DNA from: an uncultured Clostridia bacterium
GTDB lineage: Bacteria; Bacillota; Clostridia; Oscillospirales; Acutalibacteraceae
NCBI GenBank assembly: GCA_944384985.1
Contig: CALWVM010000023.1
Span: 1 to 32,063, forward strand
Direction: 5' to 3'
Length of the DNA: 32,063 nucleotides
The position numbers were made by a program, and so were the translations under genes. The notes under the pieces are model-generated. The model was not told the origin of the DNA and ran no database searches. It saw nothing but the letters and a program-made list of their open reading frames with translations. How positions within the stretch are numbered: position 1 is the first letter of the stretch; every line of letters begins with the position of its first letter. Below, piece after piece: positions 1 through 7,436 of this stretch.

Positions 1-277
1 TGAGAAGCGGGAGGGAAACAATGTTCTCCGGCGCTCTTGGAAGCTTCGCTTCCATTAGAGCGTCGTGAGGTTATTATTTCTCGTCCGCGCAGCGCGCCAG
101 TGAGAAGCGGGAGGGAAACAATGTTCTCCGGCGCTCTTGGAAGCTTCGCTTCCATTAGAGCGTCGTGAGGTTATTATTTCTCGTCCGCGCAGCGCGCCAG
201 TGAGAAGCGGGAGGGAAACAATGTTCTCCGGCGCTCTTGGAAGCTTCGCTTCCATTAGAGCGTCGTGAGGTTATTAT
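1..277. repeat. 100-bp tandem repeat, 2.77 copies
   Basis: Two full identical units (1-100 and 101-200) are followed by a third that stops matching at 277. The array runs off the left edge, so the copy number is a minimum. Each unit carries a small hairpin (GGAAGC, loop TTC, GCTTCC) and a GC-rich stretch GCGCAGCGCGC. Short open frames cross the array only because it lacks stops; none has a ribosome binding site, so I do not call genes. It may be a dispersed intergenic element that has expanded in tandem. Confidence 0.93.
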
Positions 278-343
278 AGCATCACGAAATATAGTATGCA
301 ACCGGAAATTCAGCGAAATTTTTCGCAATATATTGTGCAGATT

Positions 344-384
344 GTCCAAGGCGCAAAAAAGGCTCTCCCAACTGCGGGAGGGCC
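344..384 (-). terminator. Intrinsic terminator of the marR gene
   Basis: On the minus strand a GC-rich stem (GGCCCTCCCGC pairing with GGGAGAGCC around an AGTT loop) is followed by TTTTTTGCGCC. It lies 28 bp after the marR stop codon. The ~130 bp from here up to the repeat array hold nothing I can identify. Confidence 0.8.
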
Positions 385-411
385 CTGCATTTTATCCTTT
401 TGATTTTTGAT

Positions 412-843
412 TCAGTTCCCCAGCTGCACGAGCAGTTCGTGTAAAATTTCCGTTTTCTCGGGCGGGTATTTTTCGAGGAACGCCGCGATGCGGTCGGCGA
501 CCGCCTGTTCGCGTTCTTCAAAATACTGTTCGCCCGCTTCGGTCAGGCACAGCATCACATTGCGGCGGTCGCGCCCCGTACGCACACGTTTAATATAGCC
601 GAGATCCTCCAGTTCATTGAGAAGCTTTGAGAGCTGCTGCTTGGTCACCTGTAATTCCGTCAGCAAGAAGCTTAAGGACAGCCGCTTGTCGTGTGCGCGC
701 GCCAACAGATACAACACATGGAAAGCATGGGTGTGGATCTTCGGCCCCTGCGTCACACGCGGATGCCGCTGCCCTGCACTGTAAAAGCGGAACAGCAGTT
801 CGGTGAGCATTTCGGCAGCTTCCTGCCGTGTGGTTTTAGGCAT
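412..843 (-). CDS. MarR-family transcriptional regulator
   Basis: This 143-residue protein has the MarR/SlyA winged-helix layout: N-terminal dimerisation helix, recognition region (SLSFLLTELQVTKQQLSKLLNELEDLG split as SFLLTELQ and TKQQLSKLLNEL), and wing with the hallmark GRDRRNVMLCLTEAG (wing residues DRR, then LTEAG). The C-terminal helices complete the dimer. The start at 843 (MPKTTRQ) is chosen because AGGGGGC lies just upstream; an in-frame extension to 885 would run into the promoter. The gene is divergent from citrate synthase, about 180 bp away, so it could control itself and perhaps its neighbour. The ligand is unknown. Family assignment is firm; the target is inference. Confidence 0.9.
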   Translation of the reverse strand: MPKTTRQEAAEMLTELLFRFYSAGQRHPRVTQGPKIHTHAFHVLYLLARAHDKRLSLSFLLTELQVTKQQLSKLLNELEDLGYIKRVRTGRDRRNVMLCLTEAGEQYFEEREQAVADRIAAFLEKYPPEKTEILHELLVQLGN

Positions 844-866
844 CAAACCGCCCCCTATCTGCCTAT

Positions 867-895
867 AATATATACCATTCCCCATAATCTGTCAA
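867..895 (-). promoter_or_regulatory. Sigma-A-type promoter of marR
   Basis: On the minus strand TTGACA (890-895) and TATATT (867-872) are separated by 17 bp, 24 bp ahead of the marR start. A short inverted repeat, CTGTC and GACAG separated by 11 bp (889-909), overlaps the -35 and is a possible operator, but it is weak. Confidence 0.75.
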
Positions 896-935
896 CAAAA
901 TCACGACAGTTCACATAATATTTACAATTTAGACG

Positions 936-965
936 TTGACACCCGCACGCCTTTTCAAGTATCAT
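936..965 (+). promoter_or_regulatory. Sigma-A-type promoter of citrate synthase
   Basis: A perfect TTGACA (936-941) is followed after 18 bp by TATCAT (960-965). The leader to the start codon is about 50 bp. The -35 boxes of this and the marR promoter are only ~40 bp apart, so a regulator bound between them could affect both. Confidence 0.7.
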
Positions 966-1022
966 TATAAATAGAGAAAATTGAATATGCAACCAAACCA
1001 GGAGAAAAAAGGAGGATGGCAC

Positions 1023-2384
1023 ATGAGAAAAACCAGAGCGGAAATTATGGATTACGCCGCAAAAATGAGTCTGGAAAACACCGCGTGCAGTACAATCGAC
1101 CCGGAACTTTATGAACGATATGCCGTCAAGCGCGGCTTGCGAGACAAAAACGGTATCGGTGTTTTGGCGGGGCTGACTACCATTTCCACCGTCAAGGCTT
1201 ACGAAGATACGCCGGAGGGCCGCAAGCCCTGTGCGGGCGAGCTTCGGTACCGCGGCATCAACGTTACAGACCTTGTGCGCGGCTGTATTCAGGAAAAACG
1301 CTTCGGCTTTGAAGAGGCGGCGTATCTGCTTTTGTTCGGGGCACTGCCGAACAAAGCACAGCTTTCGGAGTTTAACGATATACTCGCGACCATGCGGTGC
1401 CTGCCGCGCAACTTTGTGCGTGATGTCGTGATGAAAGCGCCGAGCAAGGACATTATGAACAGCCTGACGCGCAGCGTGCTGACGCTTTCGGCGTATGACA
1501 GCAACCCCACGGAGATGACACAGGAAAACGTGCTGCGGCAGTGCCTGTCGCTCATCAGCCGGTTCCCGATGCTCGCCGTGTACGGGTATCAGGCATACAA
1601 CCACTACATCTGCAACGACAGTTTGTATATCCACCACCCCGACGCAAAGCTTTCGGCGGCGGAAAACATCCTGCGCCTGCTGCGGCCCGACAAGAAATAT
1701 ACGGCGCTCGAAGCGCAGGTGCTGGACATCGCGCTGATCTTACATATGGAACACGGCGGCGGCAACAACTCGTCGTTTACAACGCATGTGGTCGCTTCGT
1801 CCGGTTCGGACACGTTCTCGGTCATGGCGGCGGCGCTTTGCTCGCTGAAAGGCCCGAAGCACGGCGGCGCCAACATCAAGGTCGTCGAAATGGTCAAGGA
1901 CATCAAACGCCATGTGCGCAACGTGCACGACGAGGACGCGGTGCGCGCATATCTGGAGAAATTGCTTAACCGCGAAGCATTTGATAAAAAAGGCCTGATT
2001 TACGGCATGGGGCACGCGGTCTATTCCATCTCCGACCCGCGCGCCGAGATCTTCAAAAGCTTTGTGGAAAAGCTGGCGCGGGAAAAGGGGCGCGAAGAGG
2101 ACTTTGCGCTGTACAGCCTGATCGCACGGTTAGGGCCGCAGGTCATCTCCGAGCGGCGGCGCATCTATAAGGGCGTCAGCCCCAACGTGGACTTTTACAG
2201 CGGCTTTGTTTACAGCATGCTCGACATCCCGCCCGAGCTGTACACCCCGATTTTTGCCATGGCGCGCGTCGTTGGCTGGAGCGCGCATATGCTGGAAGAG
2301 TTGACGAACGTGGATAAAATTATCCGCCCTGCCTACAAGAGCGTTTCTGAAAAACAGCCGTATCTGCCGCTGGCAGAACGATAA
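1023..2384 (+). CDS. gltA: Citrate synthase
   Basis: This 453-residue enzyme should condense acetyl-CoA and oxaloacetate to citrate, the first step toward 2-oxoglutarate and glutamate in an anaerobe with a partial TCA pathway. Visible family motifs are the MEHGGGNNSSF segment (likely catalytic His 244), GPKHGGANIK (about 278-286), and GMGHAVYSISDPR (second catalytic His 331). The PNVDFYSG segment near the C-terminus holds the expected catalytic Asp. The length fits the longer si-type citrate synthases of Clostridia. The start at 1023 has AAAGGAGG 9-10 bases upstream; an in-frame upstream ATG at 981 lacks one. It is monocistronic, with its own promoter and terminator. A 2-methylcitrate synthase activity cannot be excluded from sequence alone. 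Confidence 0.93.
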   Translation: MRKTRAEIMDYAAKMSLENTACSTIDPELYERYAVKRGLRDKNGIGVLAGLTTISTVKAYEDTPEGRKPCAGELRYRGINVTDLVRGCIQEKRFGFEEAAYLLLFGALPNKAQLSEFNDILATMRCLPRNFVRDVVMKAPSKDIMNSLTRSVLTLSAYDSNPTEMTQENVLRQCLSLISRFPMLAVYGYQAYNHYICNDSLYIHHPDAKLSAAENILRLLRPDKKYTALEAQVLDIALILHMEHGGGNNSSFTTHVVASSGSDTFSVMAAALCSLKGPKHGGANIKVVEMVKDIKRHVRNVHDEDAVRAYLEKLLNREAFDKKGLIYGMGHAVYSISDPRAEIFKSFVEKLAREKGREEDFALYSLIARLGPQVISERRRIYKGVSPNVDFYSGFVYSMLDIPPELYTPIFAMARVVGWSAHMLEELTNVDKIIRPAYKSVSEKQPYLPLAER

Positions 2385-2407
2385 TCGTAAAGGATACACG
2401 CAAAGCG

Positions 2408-2444
2408 AAACGGACTTCGGTTTTCCGAAGTCCGTTTTGTAAAC
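2408..2444 (+). terminator. Terminator of citrate synthase
   Basis: The stem ACGGACTTCGG / CCGAAGTCCGT around a TTTT loop is followed by TTTTGTAAA. It starts 24 bp after the gltA stop. The same stem-loop recurs at 2763-2790. Confidence 0.85.
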
Positions 2445-2458
2445 TGTTAATAAAGTCT

Positions 2459-2671
2459 TTTTCCTCCCTCTGACGAGGGAGGTGGTTTTTGCCAATGGCA
2501 AAAATCGGGAGGAGAGAACGTAGAGCGTAAGCTTGCTCACACCATAAATCATCAGAATACAAAGGCCGTGGGGAAAAATTCCTACTTAGGCTTTTATTCC
2601 CTGTGAAGCGTAAATTTTTCTCTCCCCCAGTCTCGCTAACGCTCGCCTGCCCCCTCGTCAGAGGAGGCAAA
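2459..2671. mobile_element. MITE-like intergenic element with terminal inverted repeats
   Basis: The left end (CCTCCCTCTGACGAGGGAGG, about 2463-2482) and the reverse complement of the right end (about 2648-2667) match at most of 20 positions around the shared core CTCTGACGAGGG. Each end is also nearly palindromic by itself. The ~210-bp body has no coding potential; minus-strand open frames there lack ribosome binding sites. The layout suggests a non-autonomous transposable element. No clear target-site duplication is visible. The rest of the 430-bp gap 2385-2814 holds only the two terminators. Confidence 0.6.
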
Positions 2672-2756
2672 TACATCAGCCAAAGTTTTTTGTGTGTGCT
2701 TTGCTGTTTCGTGGAAATTTGGTTTTAGAATGAAAAGCAGTATTCCCATCTAATAT

Positions 2757-2794
2757 GCGCAAAAACGGACTTCGGTTTTCCGAAGTCCGTTTTA
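2757..2794 (-). terminator. Terminator of the TPM/LemA run
   Basis: The same stem as at 2408-2444 is read here on the minus strand after the TPM gene stop (2815), followed by TTTTTGCGC. It closes the long minus-strand gene run. Confidence 0.8.
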
Positions 2795-2814
2795 TTGTGT
2801 AATGCGATTTTGTG

Positions 2815-3603
2815 TCAGAATCCGCGCGAACTGCCGCCGCCGGAAAATCCGCCGCCTCCGCCCGAGAAGCCGCCTCCGCCGCCGGAAAACCCACCGCCGC
2901 CGTGGAAACCGCCGCCGCGGTACCCGCCGTAAAATCCGCCACCATAATACCCGCCACCGCCGCCGTGCCGGCGCAGGGAAGCAATCAAAGCCACCAACAA
3001 AATAAGCGCCATGGGCAGCAGAGCAATCACTGTACTGCGGTTGACAGCATTGGAATCCGATTGCGTTTCCTCCACAGGTGTATAATCGGATGCCGGTTCC
3101 ATACCGTATTCGATATAGACCTCATTGACGATGGACTTATACGCTTCCAAAAGCCCGGTGGAAAAATCATCCTCTCGCAAATACGGCATGGCGTATGTAT
3201 CGAGAATACGCCCCGTTTTGCCGTCGGTCAGCCGGCCCTCCAGCCCGCTGCCGACCTCAATGCGCACCTGCCGGTCGCCGGTGGAAAGCAGCAACAGCAC
3301 GCCCGAATCCGCGTCTCCGTCGCCGATGCCCCAGCCGTTGGCAAGCGCATAGCCGTAATCCTCGATGGATTCGCCGTCGAGCGATGTCACCGTCACCACG
3401 ACCGCCTGCGCGCCCGTCGCGCGGTAAAGCGCCTCTCCGAGGCTTTGCATCTCCTGCGCGTCATCGGCATTCAAACAACCCGCAAAGTCATTGACAAAAA
3501 AGTCGTTGGTAGGCTCGGGGTATTCGACCTGCGCCGCCGAAACAGGCAGCAGGAACAGCACCGCCGACAGCAGCCCCAAAACGAGCGCCGAAATCCGTTT
3601 CAT
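2815..3603 (-). CDS. TPM-domain (YgcG-type) membrane protein
   Basis: This 262-residue protein has a signal peptide (about 1-24, ending VSA), then a TPM domain of about 130 residues beginning YPEPTNDFFVNDFAG. The typical segments DSGVLLLLSTGDRQVRIEVG and GLEGRLTDGKTG are recognisable. A transmembrane helix (STVIALLPMALILLVALIA) and a Gly-rich tail of GGGGF/SGGGGGF repeats follow. The TPM domain is extracellular and is linked in some relatives to photosystem repair or phosphatase activity; its bacterial role is unclear. The start at 3603 is supported by GGAGAAAG. It lies 23 bp downstream of lemA, a very common pairing that suggests a joint envelope function. Confidence 0.88.
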   Translation of the reverse strand: MKRISALVLGLLSAVLFLLPVSAAQVEYPEPTNDFFVNDFAGCLNADDAQEMQSLGEALYRATGAQAVVVTVTSLDGESIEDYGYALANGWGIGDGDADSGVLLLLSTGDRQVRIEVGSGLEGRLTDGKTGRILDTYAMPYLREDDFSTGLLEAYKSIVNEVYIEYGMEPASDYTPVEETQSDSNAVNRSTVIALLPMALILLVALIASLRRHGGGGGYYGGGFYGGYRGGGFHGGGGFSGGGGGFSGGGGGFSGGGSSRGF

Positions 3604-3626
3604 CTTTCTCCTCCAAGAGCCCCGGA

Positions 3627-4202
3627 TCAATCGAAGCTCACTTGCGGCACCGTCTGCGATTCTTCAGACGCTTCGAAATAATCGACCTGCTCAAAATTGC
3701 CCGCCCTTGCGATCAGCGAAGTCGGGAACCGCTGAAGCCGCGTATTGTATTCGCGCGCCATATCGTTGTAGGTGTTGCGCGCCTGTGCAATACGGTTTTC
3801 AGAGCCAGCCAATTCATCCTGCAAATTGATGAAGTTCTCATTTGCCTTGAGCTCCGGGTAGTTTTCCACCACCACAAGCAATCTCGAAAGCGCCGAATCC
3901 AGCGCGCCGTTTGCCTCGTTGAACTCCTCGACGCTCTGTGCGCCTGCAAGCGCCGCGCGCGCATCGGCAAGCGCGGTATAGACCTCTTCTTCATGCGTGG
4001 CGTACCCCTGCACTGTGCTGACCAGGTTTGGGATCAAGTCCGCGCGCCGCTGCAAATAAACTTCGACGTTTGCCTGTTGGGCGGTGACTTCCTCACGGGT
4101 CGTTACAAGCCCATTGTAAGTGGACATACTCCAGCCGACGATGGCAATAACCACCACTGCCACCACAGCAAGCGTGATCCAAAGAGATTTTTTGCTTTTC
4201 AT
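3627..4202 (-). CDS. lemA: LemA family protein
   Basis: The 191-residue protein has an N-terminal membrane anchor (about 7-27) and an extracytoplasmic helical LemA domain. The family signature YNGLVTTREEV (29-39) is followed by QRRADLIPNLVSTVQGYATHEE, which contains the RRxDLIPNLV motif, and later by YPELKAN and NDMAREYN. LemA proteins form antiparallel helical bundles at the membrane; the molecular function is not established. A GGAGG ribosome binding site supports the start. It lies 56 bp after galE and 23 bp before the TPM gene, as the last pair of the minus-strand run. Confidence 0.93.
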   Translation of the reverse strand: MKSKKSLWITLAVVAVVVIAIVGWSMSTYNGLVTTREEVTAQQANVEVYLQRRADLIPNLVSTVQGYATHEEEVYTALADARAALAGAQSVEEFNEANGALDSALSRLLVVVENYPELKANENFINLQDELAGSENRIAQARNTYNDMAREYNTRLQRFPTSLIARAGNFEQVDYFEASEESQTVPQVSFD

Positions 4203-4258
4203 CTTTTTCCTCCTGTTTGCGGCGGATCAGCCGCTTTTTACGGGTAGGTTTCGTAGGT

Positions 4259-5275
4259 TTATTCAAACCCGTTGGGGTTCTGCTTTTGCCAGCGCCAGGC
4301 GTCCTCGCACATTTCCGAAAGGCCGCGCTTTGCCTGCCAGCCGAGCACCTCTTTCGCCTTGGTGGGGTCAGAATAGCAGGTGGCAATGTCGCCGGGACGT
4401 CTGCCGACGATCTTATACGGGATCTTTATGCCGGTTGCCTCTTCAAAGGCGTGCACAAGGTCAAGCACGCTGTACCCGACGCCTGTGCCAAGGTTGAAGA
4501 TCTGCACGCCGCGGTCCCCGGAAAGAATATTGTCGAGCGCCTTGACGTGCCCTTCCGCAAGATCCATCACATGGATGTAATCGCGCACGCCGGTGCCGTC
4601 CTTTGTGTCGTAATCGTTGCCATAGATGGAAAGCTCGGGCAGTTTGCCCACCGCGACCTGTGTGATGTAAGGCATGAGGTTATTGGGGATCCCGTTCGGA
4701 TTTTCACCGATTCTGCCGCTTTTATGCGCGCCGATGGGATTAAAATAGCGAAGCAGCGTAACGTTCCATTCGTTGTCCGCCTTATAAATATCTTCCAAAA
4801 TGATCTCGATCATGTATTTGGTCGTGCCGTACGGATTGGTCGTGCCGCCTGTGGGCATAGTCTCTTTTAAGGGCGAGACGTTGTGCATCCCGTACACGGT
4901 TGCAGACGAACTGAACACGATGTTCTTACAGCCGCAGTCGCGCATAACCTCGCACAGCGTCAGCGTGCCGCCGATGTTGTTATCATAGTATTCCATCGGC
5001 TTGTGGCAGGATTCCCCGACGGCTTTGAGCCCTGCGAAATGGATCACGGCGTCGATCTTGTTTTCCTTAAAGACGCGCGTCAGCCCCTCGCGGTCGCGGA
5101 CATCGCATTCGTAGAACTTCAGTTCCCTGCCGCACAGCTCGTTGATGCGCGCGAGCGATTTGGGACTGGAGTTGTAGTAATTGTCCACGATGATGGGTTC
5201 ATAGCCCGCCTCGGTGAGTGCGATGCAGGTATGCGAGCCGATGAAGCCCGTACCACCCGTTACCAGAATTGCCAT
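4259..5275 (-). CDS. galE: UDP-glucose 4-epimerase
   Basis: This 338-residue protein matches the length of GalE. It interconverts UDP-glucose and UDP-galactose in the cytoplasm, for the Leloir pathway and cell-surface sugars. Visible motifs are the NAD-binding GGTGFIGSH (about 7-15), the FSSSATVYG segment with the catalytic Ser/Thr, the catalytic pair YGTTK (YxxxK), and the downstream RYFNPIGAH motif. GGGAGG sits 10 bases before the ATG at 5275. It lies 33 bp after the SpoIID gene. The other Leloir genes (galK, galT) are not nearby, so a role in envelope polysaccharide supply is equally likely. Confidence 0.95.
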   Translation of the reverse strand: MAILVTGGTGFIGSHTCIALTEAGYEPIIVDNYYNSSPKSLARINELCGRELKFYECDVRDREGLTRVFKENKIDAVIHFAGLKAVGESCHKPMEYYDNNIGGTLTLCEVMRDCGCKNIVFSSSATVYGMHNVSPLKETMPTGGTTNPYGTTKYMIEIILEDIYKADNEWNVTLLRYFNPIGAHKSGRIGENPNGIPNNLMPYITQVAVGKLPELSIYGNDYDTKDGTGVRDYIHVMDLAEGHVKALDNILSGDRGVQIFNLGTGVGYSVLDLVHAFEEATGIKIPYKIVGRRPGDIATCYSDPTKAKEVLGWQAKRGLSEMCEDAWRWQKQNPNGFE

Positions 5276-5308
5276 TGTGCATTCCTCCCAAAAAATAATG
5301 GATTTGCA

Positions 5309-7408
5309 TTAAACCGTAAGCACTGTGCCGTTGTAATACCGCGCCAGGATCTCGGTATACTCCGCCCCCGTCGCCGCCATGCGATCTGCGCCGCGCTGGC
5401 TCATGCCTACGCCGTCGCCGATGCCATAGACTTCGAACAGGAACTCATTGGTCTCGGCTTGATACCTCACGGACAAGCACAGGGACGGCAGATTTTTCCC
5501 TGCCATAACCTGATTCACAAAATCCCTGCCCGAGACCTCACGGTCGCCGACGCGCACGGTGCGCACATAGCCCGTGCCCGTATTCACGGCACCGTCATGG
5601 TCGAGCACCTCGATCCAGGTAGAGGTGTCATCGCCCAGCGTGATGGACGCGTCGTAGGCATACACAAGCTGCCGGATGTCGTCTGCGGAAAAAATCAGCT
5701 CGGTCAGGTATCCGTCTTCGGTGCGGTCGGAAATGCTGTCCACCGCACGCAGATACGGATAGTCCGTACCAAACACCGTTTCGGCCGCGGCAGTCCTGCC
5801 CGCCGAAAGGCGGAAGAACGGGGTGAACGCCGGCGCGCCATTGTAGCTTAAGTATTCGCCGAACACCGCACGCACCGCATTGTAAACCTCGTCGCTGTAA
5901 TCCTCGGCAAGCGTGACGCCCGTGATCTTCCAGTTTGTATTGCGGTATTTCAGATAGGTATACACCGCCACCGCCTGCGCCTTGATCGCCTCTGTGTTGT
6001 AGGTGCTGTCCATTTCCGCTTCGATCATGCGGGCGACTGCCTCTTTGGCATCCAGCATTCTGCCGTTGACGAGCATCTCGGACGGGATCTCGTCGCCGCT
6101 GTCGGCGTTCATGGTGGTATCGATCGCCACCCCGGCGGCGTTCGCGGTGGTGGTTTCGGCGGGCGTTTCCTGCACGCCGGAGATCGTTTCGTTATAAATG
6201 AATTGTGAGATCGTTACCGTGTCGGTCACGACCGGTGCAATGGTCGTATCCGGCTGTTCGGTCGCCGCGGGAGGCTGCGTAGTATTTTGCGCCTCGCGCG
6301 TACGGCGTTCGCGCACAAAGAAGATACAGCCCACTGTGACCGCCGCCGCAAGCACCAGCGCAAGAATAGACATCGTAACCTTGCCGGAGGTCTTGGAAAG
6401 GAAGCCGCCGCTCTTTTCGCCTGCGGCGTCCGCCACCTCAATGCCAACCATGCCCTTGCCCTCGGCCTTTTCGCCGATCAGCTCGATGAGCTCCTCGGCG
6501 GCATCGTGCAGGAAGCTGTTTTCGGTTTCGTCATCCTCCCGATACAGCTTGCGCACCACGGCGGTCTTGTCGTCCGCCACCGTGATGCAGATATATGCGC
6601 CGCCTTCGGCATCACAGATGTCGGAAATGCACGCGCCGAATGTTGCGCCGGAAAGCTCTTTCGCGGATTTTGCCAGCAGCGCGGCATAGTCGGTCATGCT
6701 GTAATCGCCCTTATCCTCCACATGGGGCGTAAACAGGAAATACGTCTCAAAATCCGGCGTATCTGCACCGAGCGAACGGATGATCTGCGCGCTCGGCGTA
6801 CTGCTGACGGCGACCGTAGCATCATTTTCGCGCAGCAGGTTCACCGTGCGCCGCACCACCTCATTGGACGCGGCGGACACCGGGGCGGAATCGTGCTTTT
6901 CCGCTTTGGGCGGCGCGGCTGCGACCGACTTGCGCATCAGATACGGTACCAGCCCGTTTTTGAGCACAGGCGTGAGGCTGTCTTCCTCCAGTGGCAAAAA
7001 CACGATGGTCTGTTTGCCCTTTTCCACCGCAAGGCCCGTATACAGGCCGTCAGCGTTCGGGAACAGCGCGGCATCTTTGGGGACGCTTGCAAGCTTGCCG
7101 ATCTCGTCAAGCGACAAGCCCGTATTTTCGGAAAGCCGCTCGTAAAGTTCTTTATTCTCTACCATTTCCAGCGACAGCGCCGTGCACAGCTTCGTGCGGA
7201 TGGCGTTATACTTGGCGCCGTCTATGGCGAGTACGATCATGCGCTGTGTTTGCAGCGCCTCGGCAAACGCAGGCAGCAGCGCTTTGAGGGTGGGATACGT
7301 TGCAAACGTCGTATCCGTATCACAAAACCCGCTGAGCGTGCCGGAGATGCGCACCAGCAAATGCGCATGGGCATCGCCTGCCGTCAGCGCAAGCAGTTTC
7401 ATATCCAT
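5309..7408 (-). CDS. Membrane-anchored SpoIID/LytB-domain protein with CinA-like cytoplasmic region
   Basis: This 699-residue protein has three parts. Residues 1-330 are soluble and resemble a degenerate CinA. LLPAFAEALQTQ, ALSLEMVENKELYERL, ALFPNADGLYTGL and KQTIVFLPLEED follow the order of the MoCF-like domain, and NLLRENDATVAVSS to GGAYICITV echoes the PncC domain, but its AESCTGG motif is lost. A membrane helix (about 345-367) and a Pro/Thr-rich linker follow. The C-terminal part is SpoIID/LytB-like: about 435-480 includes VARMIEAEM and AIKAQAVAVYTYL, and the end carries the hallmark GVGMSQRGADRMAATG with EILARYYNGT. SpoIID enzymes are lytic transglycosylases acting on denuded glycan. The start may be 7408 or 7402; the ribosome binding site is weak. 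Domain calls at the N-terminus are inference. Confidence 0.82.
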   Translation of the reverse strand: MDMKLLALTAGDAHAHLLVRISGTLSGFCDTDTTFATYPTLKALLPAFAEALQTQRMIVLAIDGAKYNAIRTKLCTALSLEMVENKELYERLSENTGLSLDEIGKLASVPKDAALFPNADGLYTGLAVEKGKQTIVFLPLEEDSLTPVLKNGLVPYLMRKSVAAAPPKAEKHDSAPVSAASNEVVRRTVNLLRENDATVAVSSTPSAQIIRSLGADTPDFETYFLFTPHVEDKGDYSMTDYAALLAKSAKELSGATFGACISDICDAEGGAYICITVADDKTAVVRKLYREDDETENSFLHDAAEELIELIGEKAEGKGMVGIEVADAAGEKSGGFLSKTSGKVTMSILALVLAAAVTVGCIFFVRERRTREAQNTTQPPAATEQPDTTIAPVVTDTVTISQFIYNETISGVQETPAETTTANAAGVAIDTTMNADSGDEIPSEMLVNGRMLDAKEAVARMIEAEMDSTYNTEAIKAQAVAVYTYLKYRNTNWKITGVTLAEDYSDEVYNAVRAVFGEYLSYNGAPAFTPFFRLSAGRTAAAETVFGTDYPYLRAVDSISDRTEDGYLTELIFSADDIRQLVYAYDASITLGDDTSTWIEVLDHDGAVNTGTGYVRTVRVGDREVSGRDFVNQVMAGKNLPSLCLSVRYQAETNEFLFEVYGIGDGVGMSQRGADRMAATGAEYTEILARYYNGTVLTV

Positions 7409-7436
7409 GTTCTTTCATCCATCCCTTATATCCGGA

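Noticed and set aside
1-277. CRISPR array
   Set aside because: The units are 100 bp and wholly identical with no unique spacers and no cas genes.
855-1637. 260-codon minus-strand frame over the start of citrate synthase
   Set aside because: It is antisense to a well-supported gene and lacks a start signal.
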